Assembly: GCF_003966975.1 (NCBI RefSeq)
Contig: NZ_AP018437.1
Span: forward strand, 2,914,001 to 2,978,000
Reading direction: 5' to 3'
Length of the DNA: 64,000 nucleotides
DNA from: Pelolinea submarina
GTDB lineage: Bacteria; Chloroflexota; Anaerolineae; Anaerolineales; Anaerolineaceae
Shown: positions 1 to 9,952 of the stretch, in pieces
Layout of the letters: each line of letters begins with the position of its first letter
How positions within the stretch are numbered: position 1 is the stretch's first letter
Translations under genes and position numbers: made by a program
The notes under the pieces: generated by a model
What the model saw: only the letters and a program-made list of their open reading frames with translations
The model's database searches: none
What the model was told of the DNA's origin: nothing

Positions 1-1
1 A

Positions 2-754
2 GTGCTATTGGAGACATACGGCACCTACGCGAATGCTCTGGAAGGCGAAGCTCCAGGTGGAACAATGAATCAACCCTGGGACGTGGCTGTTGGACCGGAC
101 GGATCCATATACGTAGCGGATACCTTTAACCACCGCATTCAAAAACTCAGCTCGGACGGGAAATTCATCAAGATGCGGGGAACTTTCGCGCAGGGTGACG
201 ATCCCGATGACCTGTGGGGACCGCGCGGTATCGCAGTAACTCCCAACGGGAATGTACTGGTAACCGATACGGGCAACAAACGCGTGCTGGTTTTTGACCG
301 GAATCTTAATTACCTGACCCAATTTGGCGGCGCTGGTTTTGACGCAGGCCAGTTTGATGAACCGGTAGGAATCGCCATCAACGCTGAGGGATTGGTAGCC
401 GTGGCCGACACCTGGAACCGGCGCGTTCAAGTCTTCCAACCGGACGCAGATGGGATGATTTACACGCAAGTAAGCGCATTTGACGTGGACGCCTGGTATG
501 GTTCCGGCATTGATAATAAACCCTACATCACCATCAGCCCCGACGACACGATCCTGGTGTCCGATCCGGAAGGCAACCGTATTTTGGAATTTACCATGGA
601 AGGTCTGTTCCTGCAGGGCTGGGAGGATCTGGCCCCGTCCAGCGAAATCTTTAGCCGGCCTTACGGCCTGGATTTCGATGACCAGGGTAATTTATGGGCA
701 GCGGATGCAGCTTCGAATATGGTGCTGCGGTTTGCGTATTCGGTAAGTGAATAA
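2..754 (+). CDS. NHL-repeat beta-propeller protein, 5' end outside the window
   Basis: C-terminal 250 residues of a protein that continues upstream of the window; the GTG at base 2 is simply the first in-frame start-type codon. Five NHL-type repeats are visible, each with a V/I-A-V-x-P-x-G core followed by V-A/T-D-T-x-N-x-R-V/I (for example VADTFNHRIQ, VTDTGNKRVL, VADTWNRRVQ, VSDPEGNRIL). Such repeats fold into a beta-propeller, usually used for ligand or protein binding. No catalytic motif is visible. In this lineage such propellers are often the outer part of membrane-anchored proteins, but the N-terminus is missing, so location cannot be judged. It ends with TAA, 113 bases before clpC. Confidence 0.85.
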   Translation: MLLETYGTYANALEGEAPGGTMNQPWDVAVGPDGSIYVADTFNHRIQKLSSDGKFIKMRGTFAQGDDPDDLWGPRGIAVTPNGNVLVTDTGNKRVLVFDRNLNYLTQFGGAGFDAGQFDEPVGIAINAEGLVAVADTWNRRVQVFQPDADGMIYTQVSAFDVDAWYGSGIDNKPYITISPDDTILVSDPEGNRILEFTMEGLFLQGWEDLAPSSEIFSRPYGLDFDDQGNLWAADAASNMVLRFAYSVSE

Positions 755-867
755 GACGCGCCGGCAGCTAATTTGTTGATATTTATTTTATAAATTATTA
801 ACGTCCCGTTTGCCTTTGGAAATGGGCTGAATGATAAAATGTTAATCAATCGAATGGAAAATATATT

Positions 868-3303
868 ATGATGCGATTTGATCGTTTTACCGAACAAGCA
901 CAAGAGGCGGCGCAGCGCGCTGCCGAAATCATTCAGCGCTATGGGCACACACAAATTGACACTGAGCATTTGCTGGTGGCATTGATTGAACAACCCAACG
1001 GCGTTGTCCCTCAAATACTTGAGATCATGTCTATTGATTCAGCCAACCTGCAAGCCAAGTTGGACGAAGTACTGCGCAGCAGCCCGAAAGCCAACATCTT
1101 CGGCGGCGGCGCCGGGCAGATCTTTATCACACCGCGGGTTAAACGCGTAATGGAAGTGGCCAACGAAGAAGCCACCAAACTCAACGATGAATTTATATCC
1201 ACGGAACACTTGTTCCTTGCGATTCTGAGCGAAAAAAACACCCCCGCTTCGCGTATCCTGACCGAGAGCGGTGTGGAACGCAAGCGTATTCTGGAAGCCA
1301 TTATGCAAATCCGCGGCGGGCAGCGCGTTACGGACCGCAAAGCGGAATCCCGCTACCGCACGCTGGAAAAATTCTCGCGCGACCTGACCCAATTGGCACA
1401 CGAAACCAAACTGGATCCGGTAATTGGACGGGATCAAGAAATCCTGCGCGTGATCCAGGTTTTATCCCGTAGAACCAAGAGCAACCCGGTATTGATCGGC
1501 GACGCAGGCGTGGGCAAGACCGCTATTGTGGAAGGCCTGGCACAGAAGATCGCCGACAACGATGTGCCGGAAATCCTGATGGGGAAGAAGGTCATTTCGC
1601 TGGATTTAGGCGCCATGATTGCCGGTTCCCGTTTCCGCGGTGAATTTGAGGAGCGCTTGAAAAGCGCTATTGATGAAGTACAGCGCTCGAACGGCGAGAT
1701 TATCCTTTTTATTGACGAACTACACACTGTGATCGGCGCAGGCGCAGCACAAGGCGCAATGGATGCTTCCAGTATGCTTAAACCGGCCCTGGCACGCGGT
1801 GAGCTGCAATGCATCGGCGCGACCACCCTGGATGAATATCACAAATATATAGAAAAAGACGCCGCGCTCGAAAGGCGGTTCGCACCGGTTTACGTGGACG
1901 AACCCTCCATCGACGAAACCATCCAAATGATGCAAGGGCTGCGCGACCGCTATGAAGCGCACCATAAGGTGCATTTCACGGACGGCGCCATCGAAGCCGC
2001 GGTTAAATTATCGTCGCGTTATGTTACCGACCGATTCCTGCCGGACAAAGCCATTGATCTGATGGACGAATCGGCAGCCAAACTACGTGTGGCACTTTAT
2101 TCCATGCCCGCCGACCTCAAGAAAAAGAAGAGCGAAATCGACCGTTTGATGGCGGAAGAAGAACAAGCCGGTATGGAACGCGATTATGAACGTGCCGCCC
2201 GCAAGAAAGCCGAACGGCTGCGTATGGAAACCGAATTTTCAGAAAAGCGCGACAAATGGGAAGCTGAGCACAAACTGGATGAAGTGGTGGACGAATCCGA
2301 CATTGCCGAAGTAGTATCCCAGTGGACCGGTATTCCGATGAATCAAATGATGCAGAGTGAAGCTGAACGCCTGCTGGATATGGAAGCCAAGCTGCACGAA
2401 CGCATTATCGGTCAGGAAGAAGCCATCCACGCGGTGGCCGACGCCATCCGGCGCGCACGTTCCGGACTAAAAGACCCACAGCGCCCCATTGGTTCCTTTA
2501 TCTTTATCGGCCCTTCGGGTGTCGGCAAGACCGAGCTGGCTAAAGCACTGGCCGAGTTCATGTTTGACGACGAAGACGCGTTAGTGCGGTTGGATATGAG
2601 CGAATATCGCGAACAACATACCGCTTCACGCTTGTTCGGCGCACCTCCCGGATACGTGGGGTACGAAGAAGGCGGCCAATTAACCGAAGCCGTCCGCAGA
2701 CGCCCCTACCGTGTGATCCTGTTCGATGAAATTGAGAAAGCCCACCCGGAAGTTTGGAATTCGCTGCTGCAAATCCTGGACGACGGCCGGCTGACCGACG
2801 GTCAGGGACGCGTGGTGGATTTCCGCAATACCGTGCTCATCATGACCAGCAACCTGGGCACAGAATTCATCCGCCGCGGCGGCACATTGGGTTTCCTCCA
2901 AAAGGACAGCACTGATGAAGACCAGGAAGCACAACAGAATATTGAAAAATCTTTGAAATCAACCTTCCGTCCGGAATTCCTCAACCGCATCGATGAAGTG
3001 ATTATCTTCTCACCGCTATCCGAGGAGCAAATGGTGGACATCGTTGACCTGCAAATGAACGAGATCCGCCAGCGGCTTTCCGAACACAACCTGACTGTAG
3101 AACTGACAGATAACGCCCGCAAATGGCTATCCAAAGAAGGGTTTGATCCGAATTTTGGCGCACGTCCATTGAAACGCGCGCTGCAAAAATTCATCGAGAG
3201 CCCATTGTCGGTCAAGCTGCTTTCCGGTAATTTCAAAGAAGGCGACCATGTAATGGTTGACCTGGATAAAGAAAAAGAAGAATTGAAATTTACCAACAAA
3301 TAG
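868..3303 (+). CDS. clpC: ATP-dependent Clp protease ATP-binding subunit ClpC
   Basis: 811-residue Hsp100/Clp unfoldase that feeds substrates to the ClpP peptidase in the cytoplasm. Domains in order: N-terminal Clp_N double repeat (about 1-145); AAA+ domain 1 with Walker A GDAGVGKT (about 211) and Walker [10 protein letters not shown] (about 279); a charged middle region (about 400-480) rich in E/R/K as in ClpC/ClpA; AAA+ domain 2 with Walker A GPSGVGKT (about 548) and [11 protein letters not shown]; then the Clp C-terminal domain. Length fits ClpC/ClpA rather than the longer ClpB. Two adjacent ATG codons start it after a weak GGA. No mcsA/mcsB/ctsR neighbours as in Firmicutes. An intrinsic terminator follows at 3323. 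Confidence 0.95.
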   Translation: MMRFDRFTEQAQEAAQRAAEIIQRYGHTQIDTEHLLVALIEQPNGVVPQILEIMSIDSANLQAKLDEVLRSSPKANIFGGGAGQIFITPRVKRVMEVANEEATKLNDEFISTEHLFLAILSEKNTPASRILTESGVERKRILEAIMQIRGGQRVTDRKAESRYRTLEKFSRDLTQLAHETKLDPVIGRDQEILRVIQVLSRRTKSNPVLIGDAGVGKTAIVEGLAQKIADNDVPEILMGKKVISLDLGAMIAGSRFRGEFEERLKSAIDEVQRSNGEIILFIDELHTVIGAGAAQGAMDASSMLKPALARGELQCIGATTLDEYHKYIEKDAALERRFAPVYVDEPSIDETIQMMQGLRDRYEAHHKVHFTDGAIEAAVKLSSRYVTDRFLPDKAIDLMDESAAKLRVALYSMPADLKKKKSEIDRLMAEEEQAGMERDYERAARKKAERLRMETEFSEKRDKWEAEHKLDEVVDESDIAEVVSQWTGIPMNQMMQSEAERLLDMEAKLHERIIGQEEAIHAVADAIRRARSGLKDPQRPIGSFIFIGPSGVGKTELAKALAEFMFDDEDALVRLDMSEYREQHTASRLFGAPPGYVGYEEGGQLTEAVRRRPYRVILFDEIEKAHPEVWNSLLQILDDGRLTDGQGRVVDFRNTVLIMTSNLGTEFIRRGGTLGFLQKDSTDEDQEAQQNIEKSLKSTFRPEFLNRIDEVIIFSPLSEEQMVDIVDLQMNEIRQRLSEHNLTVELTDNARKWLSKEGFDPNFGARPLKRALQKFIESPLSVKLLSGNFKEGDHVMVDLDKEKEELKFTNK

Positions 3304-3322
3304 AATAATCAAAGTATCCATG

Positions 3323-3360
3323 AAACTGCTCGCCAATTATTGTCAGGTGGGCAGTTTTTT
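3323..3360 (+). terminator. Intrinsic terminator after clpC
   Basis: A 12-bp stem (AAACTGCTCGCC against GGTGGGCAGTTT, two G-U pairs) with a 10-12 base loop, followed by TTTTTT. It lies 20 bases after the clpC stop, so clpC is probably transcribed separately from gmd. Confidence 0.85.
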
Positions 3361-3429
3361 ATTTATTCCGGCTTGCAGGTCAATCCGCTTAATTTCCCAG
3401 GCTTTCTTCCTTTATCCCTTTTTGGCGGT

Positions 3430-3458
3430 TTGACATGATTTTTGTACGTGGTTATACT
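3430..3458 (+). promoter_or_regulatory. Sigma-70-type promoter for gmd
   Basis: TTGACA at 3430-3435, a 17-base spacer and TATACT at 3453-3458. The predicted start is near 3465, about 36 bases before the GTG start of gmd. It shows that an upstream in-frame ATG at 3435, which lies inside the -35 box, cannot be the start codon. Confidence 0.8.
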
Positions 3459-3500
3459 AGCAGCAGCAACTCAATCCGTAATATTTCTGGAGGAAAATCC

Positions 3501-4571
3501 GTGAAAAAAGCGCTAATTACCGGCATAACAGGCCAGGATGGTTCCTATTTAGCCGAATTATTATTACATGAAGGGTACGAAGTGCACGGTATCATCCGCC
3601 GCGCGAGCACGTTCAACACGCAGCGTATCGACCACATTTATCACGACCCACATAATAACGGCAACAAGGTGCACCTCTACCTGCATTATGGCGATGTCGC
3701 AGTCGGAGAAACCCTGCAGCACATGATCTACAACGTCAAGCCTGACGAGATCTACCATTTGGCCGCTCAAAGCCACGTGCGCGTCAGCTTTGACATGCCG
3801 GAGTACACCGGCGACGTGACCGGCCTGGGCACCACCCGCATTTTGGAAGCCATCCGTAAAAGCGAAATAGACGCGCGCTTCTACCAGGCATCCTCCAGCG
3901 AAATGTTCGGCAGCGCCAAGCCGCCACAAAAGGAAGATACGCAATTTGAGCCGCGCAGCCCTTACGCCGCTGCCAAGGTGTACGCATATTGGATTACCCG
4001 CAACTACCGTGAAGCCTACGGCATTTTTGCCAGCAACGGTATTTTGTTCAATCACGAATCTCCGCGCCGCGGCGAAACCTTCGTCACCCGCAAGATCACC
4101 CGCGCGATTGCCTCCATCAAAGCCGGAAAGCAAAACCATCTCTACCTGGGCAACCTGGATTCCAAACGCGACTGGGGTTATGCGCCGGAATATGTGGAAG
4201 CCATGTGGTTGATGCTGCAGCAGGACAAACCGGATGACTTTGTAATTGGCACCGGAGAAACCCACTCGGTGCGCGAGTTCCTGGAAGAAGCTTTCGGCTA
4301 CGTTGGCTTGAATTGGGAAGATTATGTACGCATCGATGAGCGCTATTTCCGCCCCACAGAAGTGGATTTACTGCTCTCAGATCCCTCCAAAGCTATCAAG
4401 CAATTGAAATGGACGCCCAAAGTCAAATTCCATGAGCTGGTGCGCATTATGATGGATGCCGACCTGGAGCTGCAAGGCTTGGAGTACCCCGGCGAAGGCC
4501 GCAAGATCGTGGACGAACGCTTCGGCGACTGGCATCGTTGGGACAGCCAGGTCGTCAGCATGGGTAAATAG
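3501..4571 (+). CDS. gmd: GDP-mannose 4,6-dehydratase
   Basis: 356-residue extended short-chain dehydrogenase converting GDP-D-mannose to GDP-4-keto-6-deoxy-D-mannose, the precursor of GDP-fucose, GDP-rhamnose and related surface sugars. Visible: Rossmann motif TGITGQDG at the N-terminus, HLAAQSHV, and the active-site S-P-YAAAK (YxxxK) about 150 residues in, plus the GMD-typical [18 protein letters not shown] at 3501 is chosen because TGGAGGA sits 6 bases upstream and a promoter lies just before; an in-frame ATG at 3435 would overlap the -35 box. The stop overlaps the start of the next gene by one base (TAGTG), so the two are co-translated. No GDP-fucose synthase is next to it. Confidence 0.95.
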   Translation: MKKALITGITGQDGSYLAELLLHEGYEVHGIIRRASTFNTQRIDHIYHDPHNNGNKVHLYLHYGDVAVGETLQHMIYNVKPDEIYHLAAQSHVRVSFDMPEYTGDVTGLGTTRILEAIRKSEIDARFYQASSSEMFGSAKPPQKEDTQFEPRSPYAAAKVYAYWITRNYREAYGIFASNGILFNHESPRRGETFVTRKITRAIASIKAGKQNHLYLGNLDSKRDWGYAPEYVEAMWLMLQQDKPDDFVIGTGETHSVREFLEEAFGYVGLNWEDYVRIDERYFRPTEVDLLLSDPSKAIKQLKWTPKVKFHELVRIMMDADLELQGLEYPGEGRKIVDERFGDWHRWDSQVVSMGK

Positions 4572-5065
4572 TGTCCACGCAAAATAATCCGAATAATCAC
4601 AGTCACTCTGTGTTATTTGTATGCAGCGCCAATCAATGCCGTTCTCCCATGGCAGAAGTATTGTTTGCCGATTTGGTCAAACAGAATGGGAAGAAAGACG
4701 TTGATTGGCGTATTGCATCCGCCGGCGTGTGGGCCTATAACGGTATGCCTGCCACTTCGAACGCAGTAACCGCCATGCAAACGCGCGGATTGGATTTAAG
4801 AGGTCATCGTTCCCAAGGGGTAAGCGAGGCTTTGTTGAAACAATTCAATCTGATCCTGTGCATGACTCTTGAGCACAAACAAAGCCTGGCCCGAAATTAT
4901 CCCGAACAGGCAAGGAAAATATTCCTGTTGCGCGAAATGGTTGATGAAATAGAAGAGATCGACGATCCAGTGGGTTCTTCTGTACCAACCTATCAATCCA
5001 CAGCGAATGAAATACTGGGCATTCTGCAAAAGGGTTTTAATACGATATACCAGCTTTCCGGTTAG
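4571..5065 (+). CDS. Low molecular weight protein phosphatase (arginine/tyrosine phosphatase or arsenate-reductase fold)
   Basis: 164 residues. The P-loop CX5R signature appears as VCSANQCRSP about 18 residues in, and the general-acid loop as IDDPVGSSVPTY near residue 138. In the family the first Cys attacks the phosphate and the Asp of the DP loop donates a proton. The DP-hydrophobic-G-x-x-x-x-Y pattern resembles YwlE-like protein-arginine phosphatases and Wzb-type tyrosine phosphatases. Coupling to gmd through a one-base TAGTG overlap would suit a Wzb-like role in polysaccharide export, while ClpC nearby would suit an arginine phosphatase; the sequence alone does not decide. It starts with GTG. 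Confidence 0.85.
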   Translation: MSTQNNPNNHSHSVLFVCSANQCRSPMAEVLFADLVKQNGKKDVDWRIASAGVWAYNGMPATSNAVTAMQTRGLDLRGHRSQGVSEALLKQFNLILCMTLEHKQSLARNYPEQARKIFLLREMVDEIEEIDDPVGSSVPTYQSTANEILGILQKGFNTIYQLSG

Positions 5066-5108
5066 TTTTTTTATTCCTATTTTAGAACTATTGTGCTATT
5101 ATATAGCT

Positions 5109-5663
5109 ATGCAAACGATGACCCCCACCAAGATGATCGTGCCGGCAATATTGGCGATAGGCCTGACCCTTTATAGCTTTGCTTTATTCACCGGCAGCGC
5201 ATTTTTACAGAACGACACGCGCTCCCCCGCCCCAGCTGCGCAGCCGGGCACCGGGCTTAGCACTCATTTTCCTAACACCATCCAGCACTGGAAAACTACC
5301 ATAGAAGAAAATGCCCGGGAATATGGTCTGGATCCGAACCTGATCGCGGCGGTGATGTTGCAGGAAAGCGGCGGCAACGCCGAGGTCATATCCGGGAGCG
5401 GCGCAATTGGCTTGATGCAAGTCATGCCGCGCGACGGGATTGCAGCCAGTTTTATATGCGGAAGCAAGCCCTGCTTCACCAGCCGGCCGTCAATGGACGA
5501 ATTAATGGACCCGTCTTTCAATGTTGAATACGGTACGCGCATGCTGTCAGAATTGATCGAGAAAAAAGGCTCACTGCGCGAGGCACTGTACGCCTATGGG
5601 CCTTACGACATGGGATACAGATATGCCGATATCGTCTTGGACATATACGAGAATTATCAATAA
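5109..5663 (+). CDS. Lytic transglycosylase, SLT domain, membrane-anchored
   Basis: 184-residue peptidoglycan-cleaving enzyme (Slt/MltC-like goose-lysozyme fold). A single N-terminal hydrophobic segment (about residues 8-28) acts as signal anchor, followed by a short Pro-rich linker. Catalytic Glu is in the LQESGG motif and the family signature GAIGLMQVMP follows. A later AYGPYDMGYRYAD corresponds to the usual A-Y-N-x-G segment. ATG at 5109 is chosen over an in-frame upstream start that overlaps the preceding gene: an extended -10 box (TG-C-TATTAT, 5094-5102) places the transcription start exactly on this ATG and there is no Shine-Dalgarno site, so the mRNA is probably leaderless. Confidence 0.88.
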   Translation: MQTMTPTKMIVPAILAIGLTLYSFALFTGSAFLQNDTRSPAPAAQPGTGLSTHFPNTIQHWKTTIEENAREYGLDPNLIAAVMLQESGGNAEVISGSGAIGLMQVMPRDGIAASFICGSKPCFTSRPSMDELMDPSFNVEYGTRMLSELIEKKGSLREALYAYGPYDMGYRYADIVLDIYENYQ

Positions 5664-5815
5664 CCGGCCGGAGAATTCCATTGTTAAGGCCGTAATATAA
5701 CCACGCTTAAGCTGCTTTTCTTTTCCTTCCCAACAACTCTTTCCCCAAACCCTGGATATTTTTCCAATATTTCTGTTCCAAAATCTTAAATTTTCACTCG
5801 AAGTCATCCAGACAA

Positions 5816-5844
5816 TTGACAAATAAAAACCGCCTCGCTATAAT
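5816..5844 (+). promoter_or_regulatory. Perfect consensus promoter of the sgc-like operon regulator
   Basis: TTGACA at 5816-5821, exactly 17 bases, TATAAT at 5839-5844. The predicted transcription start is near 5851. Two direct copies of GTTCATTTTT (within about 5863-5886) lie in the leader, where a DeoR-type repressor could bind for autoregulation. No other promoter of similar quality is seen before the EIIC gene, so this one may drive the whole operon. Confidence 0.85.
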
Positions 5845-5899
5845 GTCATTATCTTACATTTTCGTTCATTTTTTTGTTCATTTTTGCAGGTTTTATGAC

Positions 5900-6664
5900 A
5901 TGATTGCTGAAGAACGCAGGGCACTCCTGCTAACCAAATTACGGGAAGACGGTTACATTCAGGTCACCGATTTAGCTGAAGAATTCAACATTTCCTCAGC
6001 GACTATTCGGCGCGATCTGATCCTTTTAGAGCAAGAGGGTATCTGTATTCGCAAACGAGGCGGCGCGGTGCGTTCTACCCAGGGTGTTACCATGGAGCTC
6101 CCCTATGACATTAAACAACACCGCAACATCGACGAAAAAAGCCGTATCGCCGCGGCAGCCATTGACTTGGTCGAGGACGGTGACACGATCTTACTGGACG
6201 CCGGCTCGACCATTTTTCAGCTGGCCTGCCTGCTGCACACCAGGGAACGCCTGACAGTGGTCACGCACGACCTCAATATCGCATACAAGCTTGCCACCAA
6301 TCCAAAAATCAACCTGATCTGCACCGGCGGCATCGCGCGCGCGAACGTATACACCCTGCAGGGCCCCCAAGTAGTCGATTTCATCCGCAACCTGCGCGTG
6401 GACAAATCCTTCATTGGCGCGGACGCCATTCACTCGGACGGTACCATCAGCAACGTCAATATCGAAGAAGTTCCCATCAAGCAAGCCATGGTCAAAGCCG
6501 CAAGCCAGACCATTCTGCTCTGCGATTCCACGAAGTTTGGCACCACTGCGTTTGCCAAAGTTTGTGAATTGTCTGATCTCAGTGCCATTATTACAGACAA
6601 GGGGGTTCCAGAAGCATTCTTACAGTATTGCGATGAAAAGAACATAAAAATCTTGGCAACCTGA
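5900..6664 (+). CDS. DeoR-family transcriptional regulator (SgcR-like)
   Basis: 254 residues, the normal family length. N-terminal DeoR helix-turn-helix (about 15-55) with VTDLAEEFNISSATIRRDL, then the DeoR C-terminal sensor domain with DAGSTIFQLA and the GGIARAN and IGADAIHSDG motifs, a NagB-like fold that senses phosphorylated sugars. An in-frame ATG at 5816 is rejected because it overlaps the -35 box of a perfect promoter; ATG 5900 has AGG 9 bases upstream. It is the first gene of a nine-gene PTS operon and likely represses it, with a sugar phosphate as inducer. The E. coli sgc operon also carries a DeoR-type regulator, SgcR. Confidence 0.92.
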   Translation: MIAEERRALLLTKLREDGYIQVTDLAEEFNISSATIRRDLILLEQEGICIRKRGGAVRSTQGVTMELPYDIKQHRNIDEKSRIAAAAIDLVEDGDTILLDAGSTIFQLACLLHTRERLTVVTHDLNIAYKLATNPKINLICTGGIARANVYTLQGPQVVDFIRNLRVDKSFIGADAIHSDGTISNVNIEEVPIKQAMVKAASQTILLCDSTKFGTTAFAKVCELSDLSAIITDKGVPEAFLQYCDEKNIKILAT

Positions 6665-6763
6665 GCAATTTTTTCGTTTCTCAGAGGAGGTGATTTAAGG
6701 GAGCATTGATTCTTTTTTTTAATAATTAATAGGTGCATGGAAAAATAAAGGAGAGTAAATAAA

Positions 6764-8041
6764 ATGAATTTTGTTGACATTGTTGGAGGTATCAAAGACT
6801 TCCTGACCGGATTAGGCGTTTCATTGCTGCTGCCCATCATCATTACCACGATGGGACTTATCTTTGGTCAGAAACTTCGTACCGCTTTACGGGCCGGCTT
6901 AACCTTAGGTGCCGGTTTCATCGCGCTGAACCTGATCATCAACCTGCTGATCGGGCAAATGGTCCCCGTCGTTAACGCAATGGTGGAAAACACCGGTGCC
7001 AACCTCGACATTCTCGACGTTGGCTGGGGTGTTGCCGGAGCAATCGCCTGGGGCACGACCGCCGGTTCACTGGTCATCCTGGTCTGCCTAGCAACAAACA
7101 TTGCCATGCTGGCTTTGAAACTGACAAAAACTCTGAATGTGGACATTTGGAATTTCTGGAACCAAGCTTTCACCGCATCAGTCTGCTACATTGCTTCCGG
7201 TAGCCTGGCCTGGGGTTTGGTTGCGGCAGCCGTCCATACAGTTTACGAACTGTGGATCGCTGACAAAACAGCCAAAGACGTTCAAGAATTCTACAACCTG
7301 CCCGGCATCAGCATCCCCCACGGTTGGGCCGTCACCAGTGTACCGATCATCGCCGGTGTAAACTGGGTGCTTGATCGCATTCCATACATCAAAGACATCC
7401 ACTGGGACGAGAGCAACATTCGTGAAAAATGGGGCATCTTCGGTGAACCCCTGTTCTTGGGCGTCCTGTTGGGCGTCGGTGTAGGCTTGTTCGGCGGCAT
7501 GTGGCGCGAACCCGCCAAACTGCTCACCCTAGGCATCACCATCGGCACAGCTATGATCCTTATCCCCAAAATCATCGGCTTTTTCATGGAAGCCCTGACC
7601 CCGATTGCCGAATCTGCCAGAATCTTCATGCAGAAGAAATTCAGCGGCCGTGATTTCTACATCGGCCTTGACTCTGCCGTTCTGATTGGGCACCCCGTCA
7701 CCGTGGCAGCCGGCATCATCCTCATTCCGATTACCTTAGGCCTGGCCTTAATCCTGCCCGGCAACCGTGTTTTGCCCTTCGGCGACTTAGCTTCAATGTT
7801 CTACTTCGTCGTAATGGTACCTTTCATGTCGAAAGGCAACCTGTTCCGCTCGATCATCTGCGGTGCAGTCATCATGACAGTCGTTATGTACACCTGCACA
7901 TTCTTCGGATCCTCATTGACCCAGATGGCAACCTCCATTGGTTATGTGATCCCGGAAGGCGCAGTCGAAATCACCGGCCTTTCTGCCGGCAACTGGGTAG
8001 CCGCAGTCCTGTTCTGGATTGGCAAATTGTTCGGCGCATAA
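6764..8041 (+). CDS. PTS galactitol-type transporter subunit EIIC (SgcC/GatC family)
   Basis: 425-residue integral membrane permease of the PTS galactitol (EIIC-GAT) family, with about 10-12 hydrophobic segments. Family hallmarks are visible: LTLGAGFIALN in an early helix, NVDIWNFWNQAF, a conserved FGEPLFLGVLLG loop, and GRDFYIGLDSAVLIGHP. It transports and phosphorylates a sugar or sugar alcohol using phosphate relayed HPr-EIIA-EIIB. GGAG sits 9-10 bases before ATG. The matching EIIA and EIIB genes are the last two of this operon. A perfect 11-bp hairpin without a T-run follows it (8059-8085). Confidence 0.92.
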   Translation: MNFVDIVGGIKDFLTGLGVSLLLPIIITTMGLIFGQKLRTALRAGLTLGAGFIALNLIINLLIGQMVPVVNAMVENTGANLDILDVGWGVAGAIAWGTTAGSLVILVCLATNIAMLALKLTKTLNVDIWNFWNQAFTASVCYIASGSLAWGLVAAAVHTVYELWIADKTAKDVQEFYNLPGISIPHGWAVTSVPIIAGVNWVLDRIPYIKDIHWDESNIREKWGIFGEPLFLGVLLGVGVGLFGGMWREPAKLLTLGITIGTAMILIPKIIGFFMEALTPIAESARIFMQKKFSGRDFYIGLDSAVLIGHPVTVAAGIILIPITLGLALILPGNRVLPFGDLASMFYFVVMVPFMSKGNLFRSIICGAVIMTVVMYTCTFFGSSLTQMATSIGYVIPEGAVEITGLSAGNWVAAVLFWIGKLFGA

Positions 8042-8058
8042 ACCATTTTATTGTTATC

Positions 8059-8085
8059 GGTGGATACGGCTTGTCCGTATCCACC
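8059..8085 (+). promoter_or_regulatory. Intercistronic hairpin after the first EIIC gene
   Basis: Perfect 11-bp inverted repeat, GGTGGATACGG against CCGTATCCACC, with a 5-base loop and no T-run afterwards. Such a structure between operon genes usually blocks 3' exonucleases and stabilises the upstream message, or partly attenuates the downstream part. A comparable hairpin follows the second EIIC gene (14396-14425). Confidence 0.7.
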
Positions 8086-8134
8086 AAAATCAGCAATTAT
8101 CGAACCAATTATTTTTATCAAAGTCAGGTGTTCA

Positions 8135-9169
8135 ATGAAAGTAGCCGTTTATTACAACAATCAAGACGTTCGTATAGAAAACAGACCCATTCCCCAACCA
8201 AAATCCGACGAGTTTTTAGTCAAAACGAAAGCGTGCGGCGTGTGTGTTGCCGACACGATGGAATGGTATTTAACCCCGCGCGCACCGCTGACCTTGGGTC
8301 ACGAGGCGGTGGGTGTTGTGGAAGAAGTCGGTAGCGATATCCATAATATCAAAGTGGGCGACCGTGTTGTGGTTCATCACCACATCCCCTGCCTGGTATG
8401 CGAACACTGCCGCAGAGGCAACTTTACCATGTGTGAATCTTTCCGCAAAACGCATATCCACCCCGGTGGTTTTTCGGAATATTTCACCGCATCCGCCGCG
8501 CACGCTGAACGCGACACCCTGATCCTGCCGGAAAATGTCAGCTTCAAAGCCGGCACGCTGGTGGAACCTTTGGCTTGCATCATTCACGCCATCCAGAAAG
8601 CAGGCGTGAAAGCCGGAGATTCCGTCGCCCTGATCGGCACCGGCACCATGGGATTGATGTTCATCCAATGCTTGAAGTATTGGGGCGTACGTAAATTGGT
8701 CGTTTACGAAATGTTGGATTGGCGCATCAACAAAGCCCATGAATTCGGCGCGCAAAACGTCTGGAAGCCGGGCAACGACCCGCAGGCGGAGTTGGAAAAA
8801 GTGCAAGAGCTGTTCCAATCCGACGGCGCCGACAAGGTTTTCATCGCCGCCAAAGACATCAGCGCGATGAAATTGGGCATGAACCTGGTCAACAAAGGCG
8901 GAACCGTTATGTTCTTCGCCACGCCCAAGCCCGAGGAATCGATCGAGATCTTCCCCTCGCACATATTCTTCAACGAGATCACGATCACCTCAACTTACTC
9001 AGCCAACCATCTCGATACACGCATGGCATTGGATCTGATCGCCAGCGGCGATGTTTGGGCTGATAAGATAATCAGTCACACCTATCCCATCGAGGAACTT
9101 TCCGACGCGATCCTGCAAACAGTCAGCCGCCAGGAAAGCCTCAAATGCGTGGTCGAGTTCAATAACTAA
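8135..9169 (+). CDS. Zinc-dependent medium-chain alcohol/polyol dehydrogenase
   Basis: 344-residue MDR-superfamily dehydrogenase, most like sorbitol, galactitol-phosphate or threonine dehydrogenases. Catalytic zinc ligands are KACGVC and GHEAVGVVEEVG; a structural zinc site is present as C-x2-C-x2-C-x7-C (PCLVCEHCRRGNFTMC). The NAD(P) fold carries GTGTMGLM near residue 172. ATG 8135 has AGGTG just upstream; an earlier in-frame start would run through the intercistronic hairpin. Placed in a PTS operon it most likely oxidises the incoming polyol phosphate to a ketose or aldose phosphate. This gene class is absent from the E. coli sgc operon but typical of gat operons (GatD). Confidence 0.9.
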   Translation: MKVAVYYNNQDVRIENRPIPQPKSDEFLVKTKACGVCVADTMEWYLTPRAPLTLGHEAVGVVEEVGSDIHNIKVGDRVVVHHHIPCLVCEHCRRGNFTMCESFRKTHIHPGGFSEYFTASAAHAERDTLILPENVSFKAGTLVEPLACIIHAIQKAGVKAGDSVALIGTGTMGLMFIQCLKYWGVRKLVVYEMLDWRINKAHEFGAQNVWKPGNDPQAELEKVQELFQSDGADKVFIAAKDISAMKLGMNLVNKGGTVMFFATPKPEESIEIFPSHIFFNEITITSTYSANHLDTRMALDLIASGDVWADKIISHTYPIEELSDAILQTVSRQESLKCVVEFNN

Positions 9170-9181
9170 GAAGGTAAATCA

Positions 9182-9922
9182 ATGTCCTACGAAATCAATC
9201 TAAGCGGTCAGGTAGCCATCATCACCGGCGCAGCCAAAGGCATCGGCAAAGCCGCCGCAGAAATTCTCACCCAAGCCGGCGCGCAGGTTGTCATTGACGA
9301 CATCATCGATCCCGAGAATGCCAAGCCCATTCAGGATGAAATCGGCAAATTGGGGTTACGCCCTCATTACATCCAAAAAGACATCTCGAAGGAAGAGAAT
9401 TGCCGCGATTTGGCGGCAGAGGTCCTGGACAAGTTCAGCCGAATTGATATTTTAGTTAATAACGCGGGCGTCGTGGCCAATTGGGAAAAAAGTTTTGATA
9501 TCCACGTGAAAGCCGTGCATTTCTGCGCGGAAGCCGTGAAAGACCATATGGCAAAACGGGGCAATGGACGTATCATTAATGTCACATCCACTTGCGTATT
9601 TTCAGGTGGAACCGGGATCCCGCAATATGTGGCCACCAAAGCGGGCGCTTATTCTTTAACCCGTTACCAAGCCAAGACCTATGCTCCCTTAGGGATCCTG
9701 GTGAATGCGGTCATGCCCTCCGTCATTATGAGCGAGATGATCATGACACGCTATGAAAGTATAGAAGAAATGGAAGCACACTATATTCCACTCATGCCGG
9801 TTGGCAGAATTGGCTACCCGGAGGACGTCGCCAAAGTAATCTTGTTCCTTTGCTCGGAACTATCCAGCTTTGTCTGCGGCGAAATCATCGTAGCCGACGG
9901 CGGCCGATTGGCAGTCGGTTAA
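9182..9922 (+). CDS. SDR-family NAD(P)-dependent oxidoreductase
   Basis: 246-residue classical short-chain dehydrogenase. Coenzyme motif TGAAKGIG (about 14-21), LVNNAG near residue 94, a catalytic Ser in NVTST, and YVATK as the YxxxK pair. The C-terminus (CGEIIVADGG) is typical of FabG-like sugar or polyol SDRs. It lies 12 bases after the zinc dehydrogenase in the same operon with AAGG before the ATG. Inference: with the neighbouring dehydrogenase it could perform paired oxidation and reduction that inverts or moves a hydroxyl of the imported sugar; the substrate is not deducible from sequence. Confidence 0.9.
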   Translation: MSYEINLSGQVAIITGAAKGIGKAAAEILTQAGAQVVIDDIIDPENAKPIQDEIGKLGLRPHYIQKDISKEENCRDLAAEVLDKFSRIDILVNNAGVVANWEKSFDIHVKAVHFCAEAVKDHMAKRGNGRIINVTSTCVFSGGTGIPQYVATKAGAYSLTRYQAKTYAPLGILVNAVMPSVIMSEMIMTRYESIEEMEAHYIPLMPVGRIGYPEDVAKVILFLCSELSSFVCGEIIVADGGRLAVG

Positions 9923-9952
9923 TCTTTATAATTAATTTTGGAAGGAAGAACA

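Noticed and set aside
3564-4265. 233-codon open frame on the - strand inside gmd
   Set aside because: Shadow of gmd, no start signal, no family.
6683-6694. AGAGGAGGTGAT, a near-perfect anti-16S match between DeoR and EIIC genes
   Set aside because: No start codon with a meaningful open frame follows; the EIIC gene has its own site 70 bases later. Kept only as a possible ribosome-standby oddity.
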